In this document: positions 1 to 5,569 of the stretch, piece after piece
Layout of the letters: every line of letters begins with the position of its first letter
Numbering within the stretch: position 1 is the first letter of the stretch
Assembly (NCBI GenBank): GCA_903861055.1
Contig: CAIOSU010000070.1
Span: 1-12,091 of the forward strand
Length of the DNA stretch: 12,091 nucleotides
Source of the DNA: an uncultured bacterium
GTDB lineage: Bacteria > Bacteroidota > Bacteroidia > Chitinophagales > CAIOSU01
Reading direction: 5' to 3'
The notes under the pieces: model-generated
Told to the model about the DNA's origin: nothing
Databases searched by the model: none
What the model saw: only the letters and a program-made list of their open reading frames with translations
Translations under genes and position numbers: made by a program

Positions 1-155
1 GCAAGGCGCAATACTTTAGTTACTAGAGGGTCTTCGGCAGCTTTAGCTTGTTCACGCAATTGCATCAACACCGGTATAGCACTTGTTAAGTCCTTTCCGT
101 CTTGGGCAATTTTTACTGCCTTCTCAAACAACGCTTTATTGGTAGAATTTTTCAT
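1..155 (-). CDS. Hypothetical protein, N-terminal 51 residues only
   Basis: The reading frame opens with an ATG at 155-153 on the minus strand and runs off the left edge of the window without a stop. The visible part begins MKNSTNKALFEKAVKIA and continues with an Ala/Lys/Leu-rich stretch ending near VTKVLRL. It has no signal peptide and no membrane segment. Spacing of hydrophobic and charged residues suggests amphipathic helices, so a soluble cytoplasmic helical protein is likely. I do not recognise the family and assign no function. The ATG is the first one after the heptad-repeat region, and no upstream in-frame start looks better. It points away from crcB, so the gap 156-429 is a divergent intergenic region. 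Confidence 0.6.
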   Translation of the reverse strand, partial: MKNSTNKALFEKAVKIAQDGKDLTSAIPVLMQLREQAKAAEDPLVTKVLRL

Positions 156-263
156 GACTAGTTATGTAGTAAATGTTTGGGATTCTTATTAGGCAGTAAA
201 AATAGGTGCTTTGGCCGTCATGCCCAAGTGTTGTTGATACATTTCGATGGAAATATTTGAATA

Positions 264-408
264 GTCGATGGTCGACGGTTGATAGTCCATGGATTTTTTT
301 AGGATAAATAGAGTTATTAGGTTTAGCACGGACGGGTTTAGCCTATTTTTTTTTGATAATTTCTTTTCAAGTTTTTGGTCTATGGACCATGGACTATCGA
401 CCATCGAC
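264..408. repeat. Inverted pair of GTCNATR heptad arrays
   Basis: The left array (264-291) reads on the plus strand as four 7-base units: GTCGATG, GTCGACG, GTTGATA, GTCCATG. The right array (381-408) reads on the minus strand as GTCGATG, GTCGATA, GTCCATG, GTCCATA. The arms are inverted, with an 89-base AT-rich spacer. If one left unit is skipped they pair almost perfectly (gtcgatggtcga...tagtccatgg). Similar heptad arrays are common between genes in Bacteroidota and often give spurious ORFs with translated patterns such as STIDY. Here the array lies just upstream of crcB. Whether it acts as an RNA hairpin, a terminator-like element or an inert repeat cannot be told from sequence. Confidence 0.8.
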
Positions 409-429
409 CAAAACCGCTACCTTTGCCAC

Positions 430-810
430 ATGTGGTACAACATACTATCACTTATTGTGGGTGGCTCACTGGGCATATTAGGTCGTTACGGGGTGCTACA
501 TTGGATGGGTAACCAGCAGTGGCTCGGCTTTCCGGCGAGCACTTTTACCGTAAACATGGTTGGCTCGTTGCTTATTGGTTTTCTTTGGGGTTGGTTGGAT
601 GTGCCTCAAATGCCCGACACGCTCAAGAATTTCCTTTTCGTGGGTTTCCTGGGCGGCTTTACTACCTTCTCTAGCTTTGCCATCGAAATGATGCAGCGTA
701 TACAGGTCGGCGACATCAAGTCCGCGTTATTGTATGCGTTACTAAGCAACGCACTTGGTGTGTTGTTTGCTTTTGGTGGTTTGTGGTTAGGTGCGCGCTT
801 GCATGCTTAA
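430..810 (+). CDS. crcB: Fluoride ion channel CrcB/Fluc
   Basis: This is a 126-residue integral membrane protein of the CrcB/Fluc family, which works as an antiparallel dimer exporting fluoride from the cytoplasm. Family landmarks in order are GGSLGILGRYG at residues 11-21, STFTVNMVGS in the second helix (the conserved Asn lies in the pore), and GFLGGFTTFSSF in the third, broken helix with the phenylalanines and Ser/Thr of the fluoride pathway. A fourth hydrophobic helix ends the protein. Length matches the usual 120-130 residues. I chose the ATG at 430 because the open frame extending upstream to 289 is encoded by the heptad repeat and is not CrcB-like. No fluoride riboswitch is evident upstream. 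Its TAA is immediately followed by the stop of the convergent protease gene. Confidence 0.93.
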   Translation: MWYNILSLIVGGSLGILGRYGVLHWMGNQQWLGFPASTFTVNMVGSLLIGFLWGWLDVPQMPDTLKNFLFVGFLGGFTTFSSFAIEMMQRIQVGDIKSALLYALLSNALGVLFAFGGLWLGARLHA

Positions 811-2247
811 TTAGGCCTTCCGTACTTGCAAGTAATTGCCTCTTGATTTTACCACAATTATCTCCGTTCCTTTTTCTATTAATTCGCCATCGGTAGAGGC
901 TTCGTAGCGATTTTCGCCTATAGATATTTTACCTGATGGGCGTAAATTAGTAACAGCAGTGCCATGCTGGCCAGCTAGGTTATCAAGCTCTGCAAGCCCA
1001 GCAGTATAGCCTTCACCGCTCAATGAATCTTGCAAGGTCAGTTTTTTAAAGGCGGCACTATTGGTTATGCGCTCATTAAACACTAAAAAGCCGATAATGG
1101 ACAGGGTAAGTATAACCGTTACCTGCAGTACCGCCCTAGTTAGCTGTTCGCCACTAGCAAATGTGAAATCAAAGCCATCAATATTGGCTACTAATGAAAG
1201 TATTAAGGAGCCAACAATAAGAATAATGCCACTGATGCCCGCTATACCAAAGCCAGGAATCACAAACAACTCTATAATCAAGAGAATTACGCCTATTATA
1301 AATAGTAAAATCTCCCAATTGGCGGCAAGACCCTCAAGATACAGCGGCGCAAAAAACAACACTGCAGCAGTAACTGCCGTAGCCAATGGGAAACCAATAC
1401 CCGGAGCCTGCAGCTCGAAGTAAATGCCCCCAATAATTGCTAATAGCAAAAGCGAGTTGACCACGGGGTTCATTAAAAACGAAATGATGGCATCAATGCT
1501 GTCAGGTTCATATTCCTTTAGCTCATAATCGGCAACGCCAATCAGTTTCAATACCTCTTCTCGGTTTTCGGCAGAGCCTTCTGAGTAGCCATGTTTTAAG
1601 GCCTCGGCAGCAGTAAACGTAAGCGTAAAGCCCGAATCTATGATGCCAGGTATGACTATACGGTCATCAACCATTGCCTCGGCAATAAGCGGGTCGCGGC
1701 CATTGGCCTCGGCAGTACTGCGCATGGTGCTGCGCATATAGCTTTGGTATTTGTCGGGCATTTGCGTGCCGTCTTCGCCACTTACAACGGTAGCTGCACC
1801 AATACTACTGCCCGATGCCATGTATATGCTGTCGCAAGCTATAGAAATAAGCGCCCCTGCCGAGGCGGCGTTATCGTTTACCCATACGGCTATGGGCATT
1901 TTGGCGTTCAATATTTTATTGCGTATCTCATCCGCAATGTCCACTCGGCCACCAAAGGTGTTCAGTTCCATTATTACCAAGGTAGCACCCCAAGCTTCGG
2001 CCTCGTCAAGGGCTTTATTTACCAAGCGGCCTGCAGGTGGCATTATTTCATCGTGCAGCTTAAAGTAGTACACTTTTTGTTTGCCGCTATAGCTGTCCAC
2101 CGTTTGGGTGGTGTCTTTTACAATGGGTGCTTGGTAGCCTGTATTGATGGCGTTAATAAGCGTATCTTGGGCCATGAGCGCCAAGGGCAGTGTGCCTAAA
2201 ATCATGAACACCCATTGCAGTATCGGTTTGTAAAAGCTAGCTCTCAT
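811..2247 (-). CDS. Long-form NfeD family membrane serine protease (ClpP-class)
   Basis: The 478-residue protein has a signal peptide (residues 1-27, ending LALMAQ). A periplasmic ClpP-like protease domain spans about 58-245, a block of hydrophobic helices about 262-395, and an NfeD-type OB-fold tail about 410-478. In the protease domain NTFGG (96-100) matches the oxyanion-region NTPGG. NDNAASAGA (124-132) carries the likely nucleophile Ser129. Lys166 in MPDKY lies at about the spacing of the Ser-Lys dyad described for archaeal 1510-N proteases. Long NfeD proteins are thought to cleave stomatin/flotillin-like membrane proteins, but no slipin gene is visible here. The gene is convergent with crcB with no bases between the stop codons. 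It is divergent from the LysM gene, 87 bases separating the two starts. Confidence 0.9.
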   Translation of the reverse strand: MRASFYKPILQWVFMILGTLPLALMAQDTLINAINTGYQAPIVKDTTQTVDSYSGKQKVYYFKLHDEIMPPAGRLVNKALDEAEAWGATLVIMELNTFGGRVDIADEIRNKILNAKMPIAVWVNDNAASAGALISIACDSIYMASGSSIGAATVVSGEDGTQMPDKYQSYMRSTMRSTAEANGRDPLIAEAMVDDRIVIPGIIDSGFTLTFTAAEALKHGYSEGSAENREEVLKLIGVADYELKEYEPDSIDAIISFLMNPVVNSLLLLAIIGGIYFELQAPGIGFPLATAVTAAVLFFAPLYLEGLAANWEILLFIIGVILLIIELFVIPGFGIAGISGIILIVGSLILSLVANIDGFDFTFASGEQLTRAVLQVTVILTLSIIGFLVFNERITNSAAFKKLTLQDSLSGEGYTAGLAELDNLAGQHGTAVTNLRPSGKISIGENRYEASTDGELIEKGTEIIVVKSRGNYLQVRKA

Positions 2248-2311
2248 AATGCGTGCAGATAATAATTTGCCCTAACTTTCGGTTTATTATGGGTGGTATA
2301 TCCAACCCAAT

Positions 2312-2319
2312 CAAATTTA
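2312..2319 (-). promoter_or_regulatory. Possible -7 element for the NfeD gene
   Basis: On the minus strand this octamer reads TAAATTTG, an exact match to the Bacteroidota -7 motif TAnnTTTG, about 65 bases upstream of the protease ATG. No TTG is found at the expected -33 distance, so support is partial. It lies in the leader of the divergent LysM gene. Confidence 0.25.
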
Positions 2320-2334
2320 GCCATTTTGTTTTAC

Positions 2335-3339
2335 ATGTTTCGCATATACCTTAAAGCCGTATTACTATCAGTTTGCTTGTTGTTTGCCGGTACTTTGTTA
2401 TCGCAAACAAAAGTAAATATTGATGGCAAGGCATACACGGTGCACCAAGTGCTCCCAGGCGAAACGTTTTACTCAATAGCCCAAACCTATAAAGTGCAGG
2501 TGGATAGTTTGCGAAGCGTAAACCGACTAGCAGACCCTGCCGCGGCACTGCGCCCCGGCGATATGCTAGTGGTGCCGTTGTTTGCAGCTAAACTTGATGA
2601 TTCAGCCCCAAACACGCCAACAGCCCCAACAAAGCCAACCAACAATACACCAACTGCAACTACCGCTAGCACTAAAGAGCAAGCACAACATATTGTAAAA
2701 ACCGGCGAAACGTTGTACTCCGTAGCAAGACTATACCCACACACTACCGTTGCGGCCATTAAAGAGCTGAACAAATTGCAAGTGGAAGGCTTGAGTATTG
2801 GCCAAGTGCTTTTGATACCGGGTAGTAAGGCCTCAACAACCAAGCCTACGGCACCAAAGTACACTGCACCGCCAGCTTCGCCCACTGATACCAATGTGTT
2901 GTTTACCCCGAATAAACCGCAGGGCAGCGCGGCACCTGCTGTTAACCCTAACGATGGATTAGTAAGCGATGATGATGGAAGATCGTTAGCATCGCTTGAT
3001 TTGGCCATGCTTTCCGACTTAAAGGTGAAATACAACGCATCTGTTGCAAGCGGCAACGAGCTAGTGATTAAAGGTACCGCTGGCTGGCTCAACGACCCTT
3101 CGCATGAAAACCAGTACCGCTTTTATGCCTTGCACAAAACCGCCCCAATTGGCTCGGTATTAAAGGTGCGCAACCTGATGAACGACCGCGTGATATATGC
3201 CAAGGTAATTGGCAAGTTGCCGAACAACAAAAGCAACGAAAGCTTTATTGTAAAAGTCTCAGGCGGCGCAGCACGGTACCTGAACGTGTTAGATGACAAG
3301 TTCATGATTGAGCTGTCAATGCCACAAGCTAAGCTGTAA
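2335..3339 (+). CDS. Secreted LysM-LysM protein with RlpA-like double-psi barrel
   Basis: Starting at ATG 2335 the protein has 334 residues and opens with a clean signal peptide (MFRIYLKAVLLSVCLLFAG, cleavage near residue 24). A GTG start at 2293 would add 14 residues before the signal sequence and is less likely. LysM domain 1 lies at about 34-81 (VLPGETFYSIA) and LysM domain 2 at about 119-162 (VKTGETLYSVA), separated by a Pro/Thr-rich linker. The C-terminal 90 residues resemble the RlpA-like double-psi barrel: YALHKTAPIGSVLKVRNL keeps the His (267) of the lytic transglycosylase family. However, the usual NDRGP is replaced by IGKLP (292-296), so the catalytic Asp appears absent. It is probably a peptidoglycan-binding envelope protein, exported to the periplasm, with a barrel that binds glycan or protein rather than cutting. 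Confidence 0.87.
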   Translation: MFRIYLKAVLLSVCLLFAGTLLSQTKVNIDGKAYTVHQVLPGETFYSIAQTYKVQVDSLRSVNRLADPAAALRPGDMLVVPLFAAKLDDSAPNTPTAPTKPTNNTPTATTASTKEQAQHIVKTGETLYSVARLYPHTTVAAIKELNKLQVEGLSIGQVLLIPGSKASTTKPTAPKYTAPPASPTDTNVLFTPNKPQGSAAPAVNPNDGLVSDDDGRSLASLDLAMLSDLKVKYNASVASGNELVIKGTAGWLNDPSHENQYRFYALHKTAPIGSVLKVRNLMNDRVIYAKVIGKLPNNKSNESFIVKVSGGAARYLNVLDDKFMIELSMPQAKL

Positions 3340-3528
3340 TTGTATACTAAAACAAGATTTGTTTACTTTATTCATTGGTGAATCAAGTTTGTGCTTAACC
3401 ATAGTCAGCAAATTGCAAGCTATACAGAGGGGGGCAAAAGGAGCATTAGTTTAAATTTATGCAGCCAGAAGCAATCAACCAATCGCCTGTATTACTAAAT
3501 AGAACATTTTTATCTATCTGCGGCGATC

Positions 3529-3545
3529 TACCGACCATAGACTAT
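3529..3545. repeat. Degenerate copy of the heptad repeat
   Basis: On the minus strand this reads ATA then GTCTATG then GTCGGTA, two units of the same family as 264-408. It lies in the 262-base gap between the LysM and peroxidase genes. That gap also holds a short AT-rich 6-base inverted repeat (aaacaa/ttgttt, 3350-3364) just after the LysM stop, and otherwise no recognisable gene or site. Confidence 0.5.
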
Positions 3546-3601
3546 TCACAAATTTTCACCAACTTTACGGTATCAACCGGAACTAACTAAAGGCTACCGG
3601 C

Positions 3602-4084
3602 ATGGCTTCAAACAATAGTATACATACATTCAGTTTAAAGGGATTAACGGGCGGAATGGTCGATTTCGGCGCTTTCCGTGGCAAGAAGATATTGGTGGCC
3701 AACACGGCCAGCGAGTGCGGTTTAACGCCTCAATATAAGCAGTTGCAAGAGTTGCAGGAAGAGTACAAAGATAGTTTAGTGGTGGTGGGCATACCTTGCA
3801 ACGATTTTGGCGGACAAGAGCCCGGCACTGCCGATACCATTGCCGCGTTTTGCGAGCGCAACTACGGCGTTACCTTCCCGCTTACCGAAAAGCTGAGCAC
3901 GAAGGCTCCAAATCAAGCTCCTATATTCCAGTTTCTCACTAGCAAAGAGTTGAACGGATTGCAGGACGAAGAGATAAAGTGGAACTTCCATAAATTTTTG
4001 TTGGACGAAGAAGGGCACCTGATTGCCTCGTTCCCTTCTACTGCCGACCCCATCGAAGCCATGCTACAATACATGCCCGCGTAA
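3602..4084 (+). CDS. Glutathione peroxidase family (probably thioredoxin-dependent)
   Basis: The 160-residue cytoplasmic protein has the thioredoxin fold of glutathione peroxidases and no signal peptide. NTASECGLTPQY (34-45) holds the peroxidatic Cys39. GIPCNDFGGQEPG (63-75) holds the conserved Gln72, and KWNFHKFL (126-133) holds Trp127 and Asn128 of the catalytic tetrad. Cys84 in FCERNYGVTFP matches the resolving cysteine of 2-Cys, thioredoxin-using members such as yeast Gpx3, so thioredoxin rather than glutathione is the likely reductant (inference). Substrates would be hydrogen peroxide and organic or lipid hydroperoxides. One small oddity is NDF where most members have NQF. Length is normal. 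It appears to be its own transcription unit, with repeat-containing gaps on both sides. Confidence 0.94.
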   Translation: MASNNSIHTFSLKGLTGGMVDFGAFRGKKILVANTASECGLTPQYKQLQELQEEYKDSLVVVGIPCNDFGGQEPGTADTIAAFCERNYGVTFPLTEKLSTKAPNQAPIFQFLTSKELNGLQDEEIKWNFHKFLLDEEGHLIASFPSTADPIEAMLQYMPA

Positions 4085-4103
4085 GTTCTTGTTGTAGGTT
4101 AGA

Positions 4104-4186
4104 AGTGGTCTGACGACTACCATAGCCAAAGTGTGAATGTTGAATGACTGAATGAGCAACCCGAATGGCAAGCTCGTCCGACCACT
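4104..4186. repeat. Imperfect 13-base inverted repeat between gpx and holB
   Basis: The left arm agtggtctgacga (4104-4116) and right arm tcgtccgaccact (4174-4186) pair with one mismatch across a 57-base loop. The loop region contains four GAATG pentamers (4135-4166). It fills most of the 135-base gap between the peroxidase and delta' genes. It could be a weak termination or processing structure or a dispersed repeat; the right arm is not followed by a T-run, so a classical intrinsic terminator is unlikely. Confidence 0.6.
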
Positions 4187-4219
4187 AAACATAACACCTT
4201 AAAAGCAACAGAAAACCCC

Positions 4220-5350
4220 ATGCAGTTTAAAGACATCATAGGCCAGGGCCACTTAAAGCAGCAACTTATCTCTTCGGTGCGCGAAGGCCATGTGCCCCAT
4301 GCCCAAATGTTTTTGGGGCCATTGGGTTTTGGTGGTTTGCCTATTGCAATGGCCTATGCCCAATATCTAAACTGCGTAAACCCTCAACCAGCAGATAGTT
4401 GTGGCGAGTGCCCAAGTTGCCTAAAAATGCAGAAGCTGGCGCACCCCGATTTGCACTTTAGCTTTCCCTTTCCCAATATAGAAAATAAGAAGATTAGTAC
4501 TGAGTTTATTACTGAGTGGCGCGAAGTGTTGAACCAAAGTCCTTATTTGAGCTTGCACCGCTGGATGGTGAAATTCAATGCCGAAAATAAGCAACCCAAC
4601 ATACCGATTAAAGAATGCCAGGATGTGATGCGCAGGCTGAGTTTTAAGGCATACGAGCAGGGGTATAAAATAATGCTGATTTGGCTGCCTGAATACTTGG
4701 GTAAAGAAGGCAACACACTACTTAAAATATTTGAAGAGCCACCAGCACAAACGGTTTTCTTGTTAGTGGCTGAGAATTTGGAGACCGTGTTAAGTACCAT
4801 TGTTTCGCGTATGCAGATAATTAAGGTACCTCCCATTGTTCAGCAACAGCTTGCCGATGCCTTAGTTAATTTGCAACAATTGCAACCGGATGAGGCTTAC
4901 CGAATTGCTGGTTTGGCCAATGGTGACTATATTGAGGCCCTAGACTTGATAAACCACTCGGCAGGCGAGCACGCCGAGCTGTTTGAGCAATGGATAGAAA
5001 TCATATTGAGCCGCAATGCCGACCCAATGGCGCACGTTCGCTGGGCCGATACATTTGGTGCTTTGGGCCGCGAAGCGCAAAAATCTTTTATGGTATATGC
5101 GCTGCACATACTGCGCGAGGTATTGCACTTGCAGGTTTATGGCAAACCATCGGACGTGCTTATCGGTAGCGAAAAGAATGTGGTAGGGGATATGGCGGGT
5201 AAATTCAATCAAGAAAAAATGGCTCGTTTGGCCGATTGGCTCAACGATGCTTATTATCACATAGAGCGCAACGCTAGCGGCAAAATACTCATGCTCGATT
5301 TGAGTATTAGGTTAACCAAGCTGGTGAAACCGCAGAATGCCGCAGTTTAG
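4220..5350 (+). CDS. holB: DNA polymerase III subunit delta'
   Basis: This 376-residue AAA+ clamp-loader subunit helps load the sliding clamp on DNA. It begins FKDIIGQGHLKQQL, with HAQMFLGP just before the P-loop position. The P-loop reads GPLGFGGLP and lacks the Walker A lysine, as expected for delta', which does not bind ATP. A complete zinc module follows (Cys52, Cys61, Cys64, Cys67). NTLLKIFEEPP and the sensor/SRC-equivalent STIVSRM (Ser-Arg retained, Cys replaced by Met) come later. The C-terminal third is a helical collar domain. A tau/gamma subunit would have an intact Walker A and a longer C terminus. The start ATG follows an A-rich leader without a Shine-Dalgarno sequence. ricT and gldH follow on the same strand, a neighbourhood I associate with Bacteroidota. 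Confidence 0.92.
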   Translation: MQFKDIIGQGHLKQQLISSVREGHVPHAQMFLGPLGFGGLPIAMAYAQYLNCVNPQPADSCGECPSCLKMQKLAHPDLHFSFPFPNIENKKISTEFITEWREVLNQSPYLSLHRWMVKFNAENKQPNIPIKECQDVMRRLSFKAYEQGYKIMLIWLPEYLGKEGNTLLKIFEEPPAQTVFLLVAENLETVLSTIVSRMQIIKVPPIVQQQLADALVNLQQLQPDEAYRIAGLANGDYIEALDLINHSAGEHAELFEQWIEIILSRNADPMAHVRWADTFGALGREAQKSFMVYALHILREVLHLQVYGKPSDVLIGSEKNVVGDMAGKFNQEKMARLADWLNDAYYHIERNASGKILMLDLSIRLTKLVKPQNAAV

Positions 5351-5364
5351 TTTGAAAATGAGAT

Positions 5365-5384
5365 AATTTGGAAATTTGGAAATG
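5365..5384 (+). repeat. Diverged direct copy of the TTTGAAAAT repeat unit
   Basis: The 20-base stretch aatttggaaatttggaaatg matches aatttgaaaatttgaaaatg at 5409-5428 with two G-for-A differences, 15 bases after the holB stop. It suggests the left arm of the larger inverted repeat was duplicated and then drifted. Confidence 0.6.
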
Positions 5385-5392
5385 ATATTGAT

Positions 5393-5551
5393 GATTTGAA
5401 AATAAGGCAATTTGAAAATTTGAAAATGAATTTGCCATTGACTAAATAGGTTTTATTGTTTTAAGAAGGATTATGATTTGAAATTTTGACTTTAAGGTGC
5501 TTTGAATGGTAATACCATTTTCAAATTAGCACATTTTCAAATTTTCAAATC
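5393..5551. repeat. 36-base inverted repeat of TTTGAAAAT units upstream of ricT
   Basis: The left arm (5393-5428) and right arm (5516-5551) are each 36 bases long and inverted around an 87-base spacer. Both outer ends match (gatttgaaaat and, on the opposite strand, the same). The inner 19 bases at 5410-5428 are a perfect complement of 5532-5550. The repeat occupies most of the 219-base gap between holB and ricT and ends 18 bases before the ricT ATG, so it should be transcribed into or beside the ricT leader. No ORF is present in the spacer. It may be an RNA structure, a non-autonomous mobile relic, or a transcription-ending hairpin; sequence alone does not decide. Confidence 0.75.
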
Positions 5552-5569
5552 GTACATAAAATATAAAGT

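Noticed and set aside
189..404. 71-codon minus-strand open frame in the gap before crcB
   Set aside because: Much of it is translation of the heptad arrays (IDQ, STIDY pattern), with no family resemblance; a known kind of artefact of these repeats.
264..408. CRISPR array
   Set aside because: Units are 7 bases, contiguous and inverted, without unique spacers of regular length, and no cas gene is present.
289..429. Upstream extension of crcB by 47 codons
   Set aside because: The extension covers the spacer and right heptad array and would add non-CrcB sequence; the protein from ATG 430 has the normal family length.
264..429. Fluoride riboswitch upstream of crcB
   Set aside because: A GATGG occurs, but it belongs to the heptad repeat; I do not see the pseudoknot-type arrangement of the crcB motif. 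A covariance-model search would settle it.
1744..2199. Plus-strand open frames opposite the NfeD gene
   Set aside because: They lie antisense to a well-supported conserved protein and show no domain or signal sequence.
3459..3590. 43-codon small ORF upstream of gpx
   Set aside because: Its second half is partly made of the degenerate heptad repeat; no signal peptide, no ribosome-binding site and no recognisable composition.
4310..4350. Missing Walker A lysine in the clamp-loader gene as a sign of decay
   Set aside because: Delta' subunits normally lack a working P-loop; the zinc module and Ser-Arg motif are intact.
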